Origin: an uncultured Actinomycetes bacterium
GTDB lineage: Bacteria; Actinomycetota; CADDZG01; WHSQ01
Assembly: GCA_937863385.1 (NCBI GenBank)
Contig: CALMBW010000008.1
Coordinates: forward strand, 33,341-97,340
Length of the DNA: 64,000 nt
Direction of reading: 5' to 3'
The notes beneath the pieces are model-generated. The model made no database searches and was not told the DNA's origin. It saw only the letters and a program-made list of their open reading frames with translations. The translations under genes and the position numbers were made by a program. This document shows, in pieces, positions 54,055-63,835 of this stretch (position 1 is the stretch's first letter; every line of letters begins with the position of its first letter).

Positions 54055-54617
54055 AGGTAGCGCTGGTCGATTACGGGATGGGCAACCTGCACAGCGTCGC
54101 GAAGGCTCTTGAGTTCGCTTGTGCCCAAGTAGTCACGATCAGTGCTCCCGAGCAAGCGCGGGGAGTGGACTCCATCTGTATCCCGGGACAAGGGATCTTA
54201 AATAGATGCATGAAGTCACTTCGTGAGCGTGGCTTCGACGAGATGTTGGACGATTGGATAGCGCAAGGCCGCCCATATCTGGGGATCTGTCTTGGGATGC
54301 AGGTTCTGTTCGAATCGAGTGAAGAGGCAGGGGGCACAGAAGGACTGGGGCTCATCAAGGGACACGTCACGAGGTTGCCCGATAGAGTCACCGTCCCGCA
54401 CATCGGCTGGAACACGGTCGATGGTGAGCACTATTACTTCGACCATTCGTTCGCGGTACATCCCGAGGATGAATCGATAGTCGATGGTTGGTGTGAGCAC
54501 GGGGACAGGTTCGCAGCGTCGATCAGGACAGATCCGATAACCGCCGTGCAGTTCCACCCCGAGAAAAGTGGAGTGGCCGGCCTCGAACTCCTTAGGAAGT
54601 GGGTAGAGCAGCTATGA
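54051..54617 (+). CDS. hisH: Imidazole glycerol phosphate synthase, glutaminase subunit
   Basis: The 188-residue class I glutamine amidotransferase has its nucleophile Cys in YLGICLGMQVLFE and the His-Glu of VQFHPEKSG. It passes ammonia to HisF. The TTG start overlaps the hisB stop (TTGA), and the hisA ATG overlaps this stop. Confidence 0.95.
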   Translation: MKVALVDYGMGNLHSVAKALEFACAQVVTISAPEQARGVDSICIPGQGILNRCMKSLRERGFDEMLDDWIAQGRPYLGICLGMQVLFESSEEAGGTEGLGLIKGHVTRLPDRVTVPHIGWNTVDGEHYYFDHSFAVHPEDESIVDGWCEHGDRFAASIRTDPITAVQFHPEKSGVAGLELLRKWVEQL

Positions 54618-55384
54618 GTTTCACGGTATTCCCTGCGGTCGACATCTCGGGCGGCAGATGTGTCCGTCTGCTGCAGGGCAGGTTCGGCACCGAGACCGTG
54701 TATTCCGACGACCCCACCGAAGTTGCAGTCGGCTTCTCGCGCGCCGGAGCGCGGTGGTTGCACATCGTGGATCTCGATGGCGCCAAGACTGGCGAACGGA
54801 TCAACCGAGAGCTGGTCCTGAAGGTCATAAGAGCTGCGTCCTGCCCGGTGCAGGCGGGTGGCGGTCTGAGGACCCTCGACGACGTTGAGGAGGTTCTGGC
54901 TGCAGGGGCGAACCGAGCGGTGCTGGGCACGATCGCGTTGGAAGACCCTGATGAGATGGCGCGCGCCTGCAAGCGATACGGCGAGCGGATAGCGGTGTCT
55001 CTGGATGCCCGCGGGGGCGAGCTTGCCAGTCACGGGTGGACGGTCGGAACGGGCGTGCCGGTATTGGATGCCGTGAAGTCGTTCGAGGCGGCCGGTGTCG
55101 CTCGTTTCATCTACACCGATGTGTCCCGGGATGGGACGATGACGGGGCCAGACATCAAGGGACTCTTGCGCTTGAAAGAGGCTACCGAACTGCCTGTGGT
55201 TGCTTCCGGCGGGATCGCCTCGCTCGACGACCTCAAGCAGGTGGCGCGACTCTTTTCGGAAGGGATCTCGGGCGCGATCGTCGGCCGCGCTTTCTATGAG
55301 AACAAGTTCGACGTCAAGGATGCGAACCTGGCAGCAGACGCTGCTTCGAACGGCCGCGATGAGGAACCGTTGATAGAACGATGA
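54614..55384 (+). CDS. hisA: ProFAR isomerase HisA
   Basis: The 256-residue beta/alpha barrel has catalytic aspartates in PAVDISGG and IYTDVSRDG. Diagnostic segments VDLDGAKTGERIN, PVQAGGGLR and ELASHGW match HisA rather than the actinobacterial bifunctional PriA, which has an arginine where this one has His in SHGW. Dual HisA/TrpF activity is therefore not predicted, although trpF is absent from the window. It starts at ATG 54614, overlapping hisH. Confidence 0.92.
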   Translation: MSFTVFPAVDISGGRCVRLLQGRFGTETVYSDDPTEVAVGFSRAGARWLHIVDLDGAKTGERINRELVLKVIRAASCPVQAGGGLRTLDDVEEVLAAGANRAVLGTIALEDPDEMARACKRYGERIAVSLDARGGELASHGWTVGTGVPVLDAVKSFEAAGVARFIYTDVSRDGTMTGPDIKGLLRLKEATELPVVASGGIASLDDLKQVARLFSEGISGAIVGRAFYENKFDVKDANLAADAASNGRDEEPLIER

Positions 55385-55848
55385 ATCTTCACCCCTATTG
55401 CGAACCGATCGCGATGCTTCTCGGAACCTGGCGTGGTGAAGGCCGAGGCTTCTATCCGACGATCTCCGATTTCACCTACACGGAAGAGGTCGTGTTCGGC
55501 CATGTGGGCAAACCCTTCTTGACCTACAGCCAGCGAACATGGGACCCGGCAACCGAGGCACCGATGCACGCGGAAACTGGGTTCTGGCGTTGCGCAGAAC
55601 AGGGCACGCTCGAGGTCCTGTTGGTGCATCCGTTCGGCTTGGCGGAGGTCTCGACCGGCCGGGTCGAAGGCGAGACGGTGTCGGTTTCCACCATCGCAAC
55701 GGTCCCGGTGCCGAGTGCGAAGGTCGTTTCGGAGGTCACCCGGACCCTGACCGTCGGTTCAGGCGTACTGACGTATGAGATCTCGATGGCGGCAGTTGGC
55801 GAACCCCTGCAGGCGCACTTAGAGGGTCGCCTCGAGAAGATCGGCTAA
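55381..55848 (+). CDS. Nitrobindin-like heme protein (peroxynitrite isomerase family)
   Basis: The 155-residue beta-barrel protein has the nitrobindin N-terminal motif LLGTWRGEGRGFYPTI, GFWRC and the C-terminal heme-ligand histidine in LQAHLEGRLEK. Nitrobindins bind ferric heme and convert peroxynitrite to nitrate. The ATG overlaps the hisA stop, so it is translated within the his operon, which is unexpected from function. Confidence 0.88.
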   Translation: MNLHPYCEPIAMLLGTWRGEGRGFYPTISDFTYTEEVVFGHVGKPFLTYSQRTWDPATEAPMHAETGFWRCAEQGTLEVLLVHPFGLAEVSTGRVEGETVSVSTIATVPVPSAKVVSEVTRTLTVGSGVLTYEISMAAVGEPLQAHLEGRLEKIG

Positions 55849-55932
55849 CCACGTGTCTCGATGGCACTGAGCCCACCGTCTTGCGTACCGCCGCAGCATC
55901 AGCACCGGTAGTCCTGGGCGCCGGTATCCGGG

Positions 55933-55945
55933 TAGCGTGACCGGC
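55933..55945 (+). promoter_or_regulatory. -10 box of hisF
   Basis: TAGCGT (55933-55938) followed by 7 nt and the hisF ATG; no ribosome site. It suggests hisF has an independent leaderless transcript. Confidence 0.4.
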
Positions 55946-56716
55946 ATGTTGGCTAAGCGGGTCATCCCATGTTTGGACGTCGATAAAGGACGCGTCGTCA
56001 AGGGAGTTCGCTTCGTTGACATCGTCGATGCCGGCGATCCGGTCGAGCTTGCGGCGCGCTATGACCGTGAAGGTGCGGACGAGATCGTGTTCCTAGATAT
56101 CACGGCATCCCACGAAGGCCGCGGGACCATCCTGGAAGTCGTCACGAGGACGGCAGAGACGGTATTCATCCCCCTGACGATCGGCGGTGGGATCCGATCC
56201 GTTGCCGACGTGCGCGCTACGCTCCTGGCGGGAGCCGACAAGGTCGCTATCAACAGCGCCGCCGTCGCCGATCCGGGCCTGATCGAGAGGGCTGCAGGCG
56301 AGTTCGGGAGTCAAGCGATCGTTCTGGCTATCGATGCAAAGAGAGCAGGGGACCATTGGGAAGTCTTCGTGAATGGTGGGCGCGTGGCGACGGGGATGGA
56401 CGCGGTTGCTTGGGCCGCCAGGGGGGCTAAAGCAGGGGCCGGGGAGATCCTCCTCACCTCGATGGATGCCGACGGCACCACCGAGGGTTACGACCTTGCC
56501 TTGACGCGGGCGGTGTGTGATGAGGTCGGCGTCCCGGTCATCGCTTCGGGGGGTGCGGGGTGCGCCGAGCACCTGGCAGACGCGGTCGACCCTGCGCTCG
56601 GTGGGGCCGAGGCCGCGCTCGCGGCGTCGATCTTTCACTTCGGCCGAGTGTCGATCACGGAAGCGAAGCAGGCACTAGATGAGCGGGGGCTGCCGGTTAG
56701 GATGCCGCAACCATGA
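55946..56716 (+). CDS. hisF: Imidazole glycerol phosphate synthase, cyclase subunit
   Basis: The 256-residue barrel begins [15 protein letters not shown] with the first catalytic Asp and has the second in LTSMDADGT. It works with HisH. ATG 55946 fits the family start and the upstream -10 box; the GTG at 55937 lies inside the box region. The next gene overlaps the stop by 4 bp. Confidence 0.95.
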   Translation: MLAKRVIPCLDVDKGRVVKGVRFVDIVDAGDPVELAARYDREGADEIVFLDITASHEGRGTILEVVTRTAETVFIPLTIGGGIRSVADVRATLLAGADKVAINSAAVADPGLIERAAGEFGSQAIVLAIDAKRAGDHWEVFVNGGRVATGMDAVAWAARGAKAGAGEILLTSMDADGTTEGYDLALTRAVCDEVGVPVIASGGAGCAEHLADAVDPALGGAEAALAASIFHFGRVSITEAKQALDERGLPVRMPQP

Positions 56717-57849
56717 CGACTTTCCTGCATGTAGCCGACGCGCTCAGCTCACCAGCGATGCGCCATGAGGTCGGCGAGGCCGTGATGGACGATCTGATCT
56801 TCATCGAGCATGACGGCAAGCGGATCGTTGTGGGCACGATCTTGGAGCGATCCATCTTTGAGACCCGAGAAGACATCGTTGACGAGTTCTGGCTGATCCA
56901 CGATATGGGGGCAGACCAGCTGGTGAAGGACGAGTCGTTCCCACACCGGCATCTGATGGCCGAGATGGCCGTGCGCGCGTTGGCCAAGCTCGGGACTTCC
57001 ACGGTCACCGTACCCCCGAGTTTCCGCTTGAACGAGGCCGACTACATCCGTTCCAAAGGCATCGAAGTCGTGATCGACGACGATGCTTGGGCGCTACGGC
57101 GCAGACGAAAGACCCCTTGGGAGCTAGAAGGCATCGAGCGCGCTCAGCGGGCTGCCGATACTGCGATGCTCACCGCCTCGCGGATGCTCAGGGAGGCGAC
57201 GCCAACTTCGGATGGTCACCTGCGCTTCGAAGGCGAGATCCTCACTGCCGAGTGGATACGCCAAGCGATGGCCTCCGAACTCCTTACGCAAGGCGCCGAG
57301 AGCGAAGAGATCATCGTTCATTCAGGTGAAGCTTGCTTGCGAGGGCATGACATCGGTGCCGGCCCCATCCTTCCAGATCAGTCCTGCATCATCGATTGTT
57401 TCCCGCGCGACCGACGAACGGGTGTCTACACAGACATGACGCGAACGTTCGTTCCCGGGGAACCTACGCCCGAGCTGGTGAGGCTTCACGCTCATTGCCG
57501 TGAGGCGCTCAGTCTCGCCTTGGAGTATGCGCAACCGGGGTCCGAAGGGCCTCACAAAGCGGTCGTCGGATTCTTCCACTCCCTCGGCTATCCGACCTTC
57601 GATCACCATGAGGGCGACGGACCTCTGACTCACGGCTTCTTCCACTCGATCGGTCACGGCGTCGGGCTCGAGGTGCATGAACGGCCTCGTCAGGGACGTC
57701 GCGCAGAGGTACTGCAAGAGGGCGACGTGATCGCGATCGAACCTGGTCTGTATTTCGAAGGCCTTGGCGGAGTCCGGCTGGAAGACACGGTTCTGATCAC
57801 CGATACGGGCTACCAGCACTTCACGGATCCGCTCCCTTACGACCTGTGA
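56713..57849 (+). CDS. M24 family metallopeptidase (Xaa-Pro aminopeptidase-like)
   Basis: The 378-residue protein has a creatinase-like N-terminal domain and a pita-bread catalytic domain. All five metal ligands are present: Asp in IIDCFPRD, Asp in [10 protein letters not shown], His in [12 protein letters not shown], Glu in AIEPGLYF and Glu in [10 protein letters not shown]. Proline-peptidase activity is likely but other M24 activities are possible. It sits between hisF and hisI with 4-bp overlaps on both sides. Confidence 0.88.
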   Translation: MTTFLHVADALSSPAMRHEVGEAVMDDLIFIEHDGKRIVVGTILERSIFETREDIVDEFWLIHDMGADQLVKDESFPHRHLMAEMAVRALAKLGTSTVTVPPSFRLNEADYIRSKGIEVVIDDDAWALRRRRKTPWELEGIERAQRAADTAMLTASRMLREATPTSDGHLRFEGEILTAEWIRQAMASELLTQGAESEEIIVHSGEACLRGHDIGAGPILPDQSCIIDCFPRDRRTGVYTDMTRTFVPGEPTPELVRLHAHCREALSLALEYAQPGSEGPHKAVVGFFHSLGYPTFDHHEGDGPLTHGFFHSIGHGVGLEVHERPRQGRRAEVLQEGDVIAIEPGLYFEGLGGVRLEDTVLITDTGYQHFTDPLPYDL

Positions 57850-58190
57850 GCGCTACAGGCGGAGCCGGTGATCTCTCGATCGAAGAACTGAAGTTCGATG
57901 AGCGCGGTCTGCTCCCGGCCATCGTTCAAGATCGCCAGACCAAGGACGTGCTCATGCTGGCCTGGTGCGACGCAGAAGCGTTGCGACGCACGCTGGACAG
58001 CAGGACTACCTGGTTCTGGAGCCGGTCCCGGCAGGAGTACTGGAACAAGGGGGCTACCTCGGGCAACACTCAGAAGGTCGTGGAGGTTCGCTACGACTGC
58101 GATCTGGACGCGGTGTTGATGGTCGTAGATGCTGCTGGTCCTGCGTGTCACACGGGCAATGACTCGTGCTTCTATCGACGCTTGTCATGA
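57846..58190 (+). CDS. hisI: Phosphoribosyl-AMP cyclohydrolase
   Basis: The 114-residue enzyme has the zinc and magnesium sites [34 protein letters not shown] and [12 protein letters not shown]. No HisE domain is fused. The start is GTG 57846 and the stop overlaps the trpE ATG. Confidence 0.95.
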   Translation: MSATGGAGDLSIEELKFDERGLLPAIVQDRQTKDVLMLAWCDAEALRRTLDSRTTWFWSRSRQEYWNKGATSGNTQKVVEVRYDCDLDAVLMVVDAAGPACHTGNDSCFYRRLS

Positions 58191-59692
58191 CAACTCACAG
58201 ACCGGATCTGCGGGAATTCCTCGAACTGGCCAAGACCCACAACGTGGTACCCGTGTGGCGGGAGGTGCTGGCGGACCTGCAGACGCCCGTCGCCGCGTTC
58301 TTGCGTCTCGACCCGCAACCGAACGGGTTCTTGCTGGAGAGTGTTGAAGGTGGGGAGCGCTGGGCTCGATATTCCTTCCTCGGTGGGGATGCTTTCTTGA
58401 CCGTGACCGCGCATGAGGGCCGTATCACCCTGCAGGGCGATGCCCCTGTGAGCCCGGCCGAAGGAGAGGGACCTCTCGCCTACGTACGTCGATTGCTTGC
58501 AGCATTCGAAGCTCCGAGATTGGAGGGGCTCCCACCGCTTCACGGTGGAGCGGTGGGTTTCGTCGGTTACGACGCCGTGCGTGAGCTGGAGCATCTGCCG
58601 GCACAGCCCCCGGACAGCCTTGGTCTGCCTGACCTCGCGCTGCTTTTCACCCGTAGCTTCGTCGTCTTCGATCACCTTTCGCAACGGGCGTCCATTATCA
58701 CCAACGTACTTATCGACGACGACCCTGAAGCTGCTTACTCCGATGCTTGTGCCCGCTGTGACGAGATCGTCGAGAAGCTCTCCCACCCGATCGGAACCGC
58801 GCAGAGCGACCTGAATCTCAGTGATGCGATCGAGTTCCGTTCCGATGTGGATGACGATGAGTACGCTCGGTGGGTAGAGACCGCCAAGGAACACATCTAC
58901 GCGGGAGACATCTTTCAGGTAGTTCCGGCCCGGCGTTTCGAGACCGATCTTGAGGGTTCTGCATTTGGCGCCTATCGAGCTCTAAGGGCGCTGAATCCAA
59001 GTCCCTACATGTACTTCCTAAGGTTCTCGGGAACCGATAAGTCGCCGGCGTTCGAGATCGCCGGCTCCTCACCGGAACCACTCGTGCGCGTTCAAGGCTC
59101 CGAGATCGTCACCCGTCCCATCGCCGGCACTCGCCGCCGTGGTGCGAATGAAGATGAGGACCGAGTCCTGGAAACCGCGCTCCTTTCCGACGAGAAGGAG
59201 CGAGCCGAGCATGTGATGCTGGTCGATCTCGCACGTAACGATGTCGGCCGGGTGGCCAGCTACGGAACCGTGACGGTCGATGAGTTGATGGTCGTCGAGC
59301 GCTATAGCCACGTGATGCACATCGTGAGCAGCGTGAAGGGGCGCCTCCGTGAAGACCTCGATGCGTTCGACGCTCTGACCGCTTGTTTCCCTGCGGGGAC
59401 GGTTTCGGGCGCTCCGAAGGTGCGAGCGATGGAGATCATCGATTCCCTCGAGAGGAACAAGCGCGGTCCTTACGCGGGCGTGGTTGGCTATTTCGACTTC
59501 TCGGGGAACCTCGATACATGCATCACGATCCGAACGATCGTTGCTTGCGGCGGCAAGGCGTTCGTCCAAGCGGGAGCCGGTGTCGTGGCGGATTCGGACG
59601 GAGCTGCTGAGGCCGAAGAGACGCGGCGGAAGGCCGAAGCACTACTCAGAGCTGCGGTAGCTGCCCGGCATCTTGATGACGCAGACACCTAG
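58187..59692 (+). CDS. trpE: Anthranilate synthase component I
   Basis: The 501-residue chorismate-using enzyme has the tryptophan-binding LLES motif ([19 protein letters not shown]) and catalytic blocks [27 protein letters not shown] and [12 protein letters not shown]. The LLES motif favours TrpE over PabB. Glutaminase TrpG is not in the window. The ATG overlaps the hisI stop. The stop TAG overlaps the stop of the convergent PRC-barrel gene. Confidence 0.94.
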   Translation: MTTHRPDLREFLELAKTHNVVPVWREVLADLQTPVAAFLRLDPQPNGFLLESVEGGERWARYSFLGGDAFLTVTAHEGRITLQGDAPVSPAEGEGPLAYVRRLLAAFEAPRLEGLPPLHGGAVGFVGYDAVRELEHLPAQPPDSLGLPDLALLFTRSFVVFDHLSQRASIITNVLIDDDPEAAYSDACARCDEIVEKLSHPIGTAQSDLNLSDAIEFRSDVDDDEYARWVETAKEHIYAGDIFQVVPARRFETDLEGSAFGAYRALRALNPSPYMYFLRFSGTDKSPAFEIAGSSPEPLVRVQGSEIVTRPIAGTRRRGANEDEDRVLETALLSDEKERAEHVMLVDLARNDVGRVASYGTVTVDELMVVERYSHVMHIVSSVKGRLREDLDAFDALTACFPAGTVSGAPKVRAMEIIDSLERNKRGPYAGVVGYFDFSGNLDTCITIRTIVACGGKAFVQAGAGVVADSDGAAEAEETRRKAEALLRAAVAARHLDDADT

Positions 59693-59946
59693 TCTTGCGA
59701 GGAAAGGGCCCTTGCTGCTTCCGCAGTGAGGTTCAGCCGCACCCGGGACCCGGTGATCTCGCCGATCATGTCCGCCGGTACGAAATGGTCGGTGCTAAGC
59801 AGGCCGTGCTTGAAAGTGATGCCCGAGAAGATGTCCTTGCCGACATCGGCGACCACATCGGATACCTTGCCCAACTCCTCTCCGTCTGCAGCTAAGACGG
59901 GAGTGCCCTCTTTCAATGCCATCCATGAGATCGGTGCATCTGTCAT
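59689..59946 (-). CDS. PRC-barrel domain protein
   Basis: An 85-residue beta-rich protein starting MTDAPISWMALKEG with a PRC-barrel-like core (GEELGKVSDVVADVGKDIFSGITF, VPADMIGEI). PRC barrels bind RNA or proteins; the role here is unknown. The ATG at 59946 is 7 nt after TAGTAT on the minus strand. An upstream ATG at 59955 overlaps that box. It interrupts the trp genes on the opposite strand. Confidence 0.82.
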   Translation of the reverse strand: MTDAPISWMALKEGTPVLAADGEELGKVSDVVADVGKDIFSGITFKHGLLSTDHFVPADMIGEITGSRVRLNLTAEAARALSSQD

Positions 59947-59956
59947 GGCCGCCATA

Positions 59957-60014
59957 CTAGTGTCCCCTCGCATGAGTAGTGCCAAGGTCGATTGTCTGTG
60001 CGAGGGGACACTAG
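59957..60014. promoter_or_regulatory. 16-bp inverted repeat between divergent genes
   Basis: CTAGTGTCCCCTCGCA (59957-59972) and TGCGAGGGGACACTAG (59999-60014) are perfect inverted copies 26 bp apart. Each copy reads GCGAGGGGACACTAG toward its own gene, so the PRC-barrel and lipoprotein genes share one upstream element. A close variant precedes murE (24005-24019). Confidence 0.65.
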
Positions 60015-60018
60015 GTCG

Positions 60019-60810
60019 ATGAAACTGATCGGGAACGTATGGACGGTCCTTCTACTGCTGGTGGCAGTATCCGGGATCGCTTGTACGGCGTCGTCGCCCG
60101 CCCGCGACCCGGCTGAGGTTGAAGGTCCGGCGCGCGTCGAGATGACGACGGTTGAGGAACACGCCGAACAGTTCAACACCGACGTTCCTGTGCGCGAAGC
60201 CGGTTCGCAGGAAGAGCAAGCTGCCGCGAGTTACATCACCGGCACCTTGCAACGGAATGGGTATCTAGTACGCCTCGAAGCCGTCCCCGTTGGTGATCTG
60301 GTCAGCTCCTCGAACCTCATCGGTCAACCGCCGGGTGGCGAGCTGCCGCAGGTCATCGTGACGGTCGCTTACGGCACCGATGGAGACGGAGACTCGGACG
60401 GTCTTGCGCTTGGACTTTTTCTCGAGTTGGCTCGTGCCCTCAACGTCGAAGAGCCCGACCACCAGGTGTTCTTCGTGGGGCTTGGAGCAGAGGATGCCGA
60501 AGCAGAGGGGGGCTATCTCGGTTCCAGGCGCCTCGCACAGATGATGACCGACGAAGATTGGGATCCCTTGGTCGTCCAACTCATCGACATCACCGAGGGC
60601 GGGCAGTTGGGAGCTTCTGGCGACCGAGCCGACGAGTTCATCGAAGCCATGACCGCAACGACGGGACCATTCGTCGAATTCGATCCTGGGTCGGTCACTG
60701 TGGAGGTTGACGTGTTCGCTCGCGCTGGCTTCGAAAGCCTGCTTGTGACCGGGGATGCAGAGAAACTGTCAGAGGTGTTGCTCGACTACTTGCGTCGCTT
60801 CACCGGCTAG
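60019..60810 (+). CDS. M28-peptidase-like lipoprotein lacking metal ligands
   Basis: A 263-residue protein with a lipoprotein signal ending VSGIAC at ATG 60019. The rest resembles M28 aminopeptidases: REAGSQEEQAAASYITGTLQRNGY, SSNLIGQ, VFFVGLGAEDAEAEGGYLGSRRLA. Where M28 enzymes have HxD in the first metal motif, this one reads VAYGTDGDGDSDG, so the histidine is missing. It is probably non-catalytic or uses a different site. It separates trpE from trpC. Confidence 0.65.
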   Translation: MKLIGNVWTVLLLLVAVSGIACTASSPARDPAEVEGPARVEMTTVEEHAEQFNTDVPVREAGSQEEQAAASYITGTLQRNGYLVRLEAVPVGDLVSSSNLIGQPPGGELPQVIVTVAYGTDGDGDSDGLALGLFLELARALNVEEPDHQVFFVGLGAEDAEAEGGYLGSRRLAQMMTDEDWDPLVVQLIDITEGGQLGASGDRADEFIEAMTATTGPFVEFDPGSVTVEVDVFARAGFESLLVTGDAEKLSEVLLDYLRRFTG

Positions 60811-60816
60811 CGGCGC

Positions 60817-60831
60817 TAGGGTGCCTATCAG
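60817..60831 (+). promoter_or_regulatory. -10 box of trpC
   Basis: TAGGGT (60817-60822) lies 9 nt before the trpC ATG with no ribosome site, indicating a separate leaderless transcript for trpCBA. No trp leader peptide or attenuator is seen. Confidence 0.4.
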
Positions 60832-61602
60832 ATGACATTCCTGAACGAGCTGATGGAGTCGACACGGCAACGCGTCATCGACTCGCAAGAAAAGATCTCC
60901 GAAGGGGCCTTGGAGCAGCGGATCGCGTCCGTACCGGAGGCGAAGAGTCTCAAGACTGCCTTGACGTCGGCGCCGATGACTCTCATAGCGGAGATAAAGA
61001 GGGCGACCCCCAGCAAGGGGCCGCTTGATCTGGAACTCGACCCGCGCAAGCTTGCACATGCTTACGCGCAAGGTGGTGCGGCGGCGATCTCCGTGCTCAC
61101 CGAGCCAACGGGCTTCAAGGGTTCTCTTGATGACATGCAAGCGGCGACGGAGGCAGGCCTTCCCGTTCTTCGCAAGGACTTCATCATCGATGAATGGCAG
61201 ATATTCGAGGCGCGGGCGTGGGGAGCCGATGCCGTGCTTCTGATCGTTCGATGCGCCGGAGACCGGCTTCCAAGTCTCTATTCCACGGCAACCTCTCTGG
61301 GCATGGATGCCCTCGTTGAGGTCATGGATGAGAAAGAGGTGGAGAAGGCCATGGAGGTTGGAGCCGAGATCGTGGGCATCAACCACCGCGATCTCGAGAC
61401 CTTCGAGGTCGATCCACAACGAACCCTCAAGCTGGCGCCGCTCCTCGGCACAGACGTCGTGGTGGTGTCGCTTTCGGGGGTGTCGGAGCGAAGCCAGGTA
61501 GAAGCCCTGGCCACCGCCGGAGCGCGCAGCGTTCTGGTGGGGGAGAGCCTCGTGACGGCGCCCGATCCGGCCGCCAAGATCGGGGAGCTGTTGGGTCGAT
61601 GA
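60832..61602 (+). CDS. trpC: Indole-3-glycerol phosphate synthase
   Basis: The 256-residue barrel has the catalytic blocks [13 protein letters not shown] (Glu and Lys), [30 protein letters not shown] and [10 protein letters not shown]. No TrpF domain is fused. It overlaps trpB by 4 bp. Confidence 0.95.
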   Translation: MTFLNELMESTRQRVIDSQEKISEGALEQRIASVPEAKSLKTALTSAPMTLIAEIKRATPSKGPLDLELDPRKLAHAYAQGGAAAISVLTEPTGFKGSLDDMQAATEAGLPVLRKDFIIDEWQIFEARAWGADAVLLIVRCAGDRLPSLYSTATSLGMDALVEVMDEKEVEKAMEVGAEIVGINHRDLETFEVDPQRTLKLAPLLGTDVVVVSLSGVSERSQVEALATAGARSVLVGESLVTAPDPAAKIGELLGR

Positions 61603-62777
61603 CCGAGATGGCCAAGGTGCCGGACGGTTTCGGCCGGTTCGGCGAGTTTGGAGGCAAGTACGTTCCCGAAGCGCTCATGGGGGCACTGGACGAACTCGAG
61701 CGCGGATGGGAAGCGGCGGTCGCCGACCGAGCATTCTCTGAGGAGTTGACTCGGCTTCGCCGCGAGGTGGTGGGCCGCCCGACCCCGCTTTACGAGGCCA
61801 AGAGATTCTCGGAGTTGGCTGGATGCAGGGTGCTCCTCAAACGTGAGGACCTCGCGCACACGGGTGCACACAAGATCAATAACACCGTAGGCCAGGTTCT
61901 CTTAGCCAAGCGGATGGGCAAGCAGCGGATCATCGCCGAGACCGGAGCAGGGCAACATGGCGTGGCCACGGCTACCGCTGCGGCCTACTTCGGATTGCCG
62001 TGTGTCGTGTATATGGGCGCGGTCGATGTGTCTCGTCAGAACCTCAACGTGATCCGGATGCAGATGTTGGGCGCTGAGGTGCACGCGGTAGAGAGTGGAT
62101 CGGCGACGTTGAAGGATGCGATCAACGAAGCCTTGCGCGACTGGGTCACGAACGTCGAGGACACGCACTACGTGATCGGTTCGGTCGTCGGACCGCACCC
62201 GTATCCTGAGTTGGTCGGAGCCTTGCAATCGGTGATCGGGGACGAGGCGCGCGCCGAGTGTCTCGAGTTGACCGGTGCCCTTCCCGACGAGGTCGTCGCC
62301 TGTGTCGGTGGGGGTTCGAACGCGATCGGTCTGTTCCGATCCTTCTATCGGGATCAAGATGTGGTCCTCACCGGGGTTGAAGCGGCAGGTGAAGGGCTCG
62401 ACAAGCGCCACGGGGCATCGATCAGCAGGGGTGAGCCGGGCGTCCTTCACGGGGCTCGGAGCTTGTTGCTGCAGGATGACCAGGGCTTGATCGCCGAAGC
62501 TCACTCGATCTCTGCGGGGTTGGACTACCCAGGCGTTGGTCCCGAGCACGCGTGGCTGGCGACCTCGGGCCGGGCGCGCTACGTGGCGATCGACGACCAC
62601 CAGGCCATCCGGGGATTCAAGGCTCTTGCCCAGTCCGAAGGGATCCTCTGCGCGCTCGAGACGGCTCACGCCATCGCATACGTTTTGGACACCGACGTGT
62701 CTGGCACCGTATTGCTAGGTCTTTCGGGCCGCGGCGACAAAGATGTCGCAACGATCGCTGAGGTCCTGTCGCGGTGA
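61599..62777 (+). CDS. trpB: Tryptophan synthase beta chain
   Basis: The 392-residue PLP enzyme (TrpB1 type) has [15 protein letters not shown], the PLP lysine in [13 protein letters not shown], the phosphate loop [10 protein letters not shown] and the substrate loop [11 protein letters not shown]. It condenses indole with serine. It overlaps trpA by 4 bp. Confidence 0.96.
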   Translation: MTEMAKVPDGFGRFGEFGGKYVPEALMGALDELERGWEAAVADRAFSEELTRLRREVVGRPTPLYEAKRFSELAGCRVLLKREDLAHTGAHKINNTVGQVLLAKRMGKQRIIAETGAGQHGVATATAAAYFGLPCVVYMGAVDVSRQNLNVIRMQMLGAEVHAVESGSATLKDAINEALRDWVTNVEDTHYVIGSVVGPHPYPELVGALQSVIGDEARAECLELTGALPDEVVACVGGGSNAIGLFRSFYRDQDVVLTGVEAAGEGLDKRHGASISRGEPGVLHGARSLLLQDDQGLIAEAHSISAGLDYPGVGPEHAWLATSGRARYVAIDDHQAIRGFKALAQSEGILCALETAHAIAYVLDTDVSGTVLLGLSGRGDKDVATIAEVLSR

Positions 62778-63556
62778 CCGCCCTTCTTGCGCACCTTTCC
62801 GGCCGAGTGGATGCCGGGGCCAAGCTGCTGGTCCCGTACGTCATGACCGGTCTGCCGGACCGGGTGTCGTTCCCGGCCGCCTTTGCTGCTGTCGCGGAGC
62901 ATGCCGACGTGGTCGAACTCGGCCTTGCTTACTCGGACCCCTTGATGGACGGTCCCGTGATCGCTGCGGCGGGGGAGCGAGCGTTGCGGGAAGGGGTCGG
63001 ACCTCGGCACGCTTTGGACCTAGCAAGAGAGCTGCCCGCTGGTGTTCCCCGCGTCGTCATGACCTACTACAACCCGATCCACAAGATGGGCGAGGCGGAG
63101 TTCTGCCGCGTGGCAGCGGATGCCGGCGTCTGCGGCCTGATCGTCCCGGACATCCCCATCGAGGAATCGGGCGGCCTGCGTTCCAGTGCGGCCGAGCACG
63201 GTCTTGCATGGATACCCCTTGTGGCCCCGACCTCATCTCGCAAGCGGGTCGAGTCGATAGCTGCAACGGCCACGGGTTTCGTCTACGCGGTCTCGACCTT
63301 AGGGGTTACCGGGACCCGCCGTTCGTTGTCCGAGCGGGCCTTTGCTGTGGTTTCGGCTTGCAGGGAGGCCACCGACCTCCCCATCTGTGTCGGGATCGGG
63401 GTGAGCGATGCTGTCCAGGCGGTACAGGCCGCCGAGCATGCAGACGGGGTGGTGGTCGGCAGCGCCGTGGTGGCAGCGCTTCTGGAGACCGGCGCGCAGG
63501 GCGCGAGCGCCTTTCTGGCAGAGCTCCGCTCGGCCTTGGACAGGATGTCCGTATAG
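62774..63556 (+). CDS. trpA: Tryptophan synthase alpha chain
   Basis: The 260-residue barrel has the catalytic Glu in [16 protein letters not shown], with the Asp of SDP, and [11 protein letters not shown] and [10 protein letters not shown]. It starts at GTG 62774, overlapping the trpB stop. It ends the tryptophan operon. Confidence 0.95.
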   Translation: MTALLAHLSGRVDAGAKLLVPYVMTGLPDRVSFPAAFAAVAEHADVVELGLAYSDPLMDGPVIAAAGERALREGVGPRHALDLARELPAGVPRVVMTYYNPIHKMGEAEFCRVAADAGVCGLIVPDIPIEESGGLRSSAAEHGLAWIPLVAPTSSRKRVESIAATATGFVYAVSTLGVTGTRRSLSERAFAVVSACREATDLPICVGIGVSDAVQAVQAAEHADGVVVGSAVVAALLETGAQGASAFLAELRSALDRMSV

Positions 63557-63835
63557 CGCCGGGAAAGGGCGATTTACGTAGTTCTCTCTAGGGCTTCAAG
63601 GCTCAATTCCGGGGTACAGCTACCGATAGGTGTTTCAGTAGCCGAAGTTCCAACCGATGACCCGGAGGGACACCATGAAGCAAGTGAGGATCTTCAAGGG
63701 CCGCAGGCCCCGTTAGGAACCGAGCCTTGCCCCCGGGTGCTACGCGCCCTCGTCTTCATGGTTCATCGCCATCTCTTGACCGTCCCGCGTAAACGCATCT
63801 TGTCGTCGCGCGTCTTCTTGTAGCCTGCGTAGCCT
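63557..63835. other. Region between trpA and the tRNA gene
   Basis: Apart from the short ORF at 63675 no gene is supported. No clear terminator follows trpA. Upstream of the tRNA, TTGTCG (63800-63805) and TAGCCT (63821-63826) are a possible promoter with a short 15-bp spacer. Confidence 0.35.
63675..63716 (+). CDS. 13-residue basic peptide with strong ribosome site
   Basis: ATG 63675 follows CGGAGGGA at about 6 nt and encodes MKQVRIFKGRRPR. It is too short for a domain call and strongly basic. It follows trpA and precedes the tRNA gene. It may be a small protein, a leader peptide or chance. Confidence 0.35.
   Translation: MKQVRIFKGRRPR

Noticed and set aside
54614..55384. Annotation of hisA as bifunctional priA
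   Set aside because: Key segments follow HisA (DGAKTGERIN, PVQAGGGLR, SHGW) rather than PriA, so the dual role is not supported.
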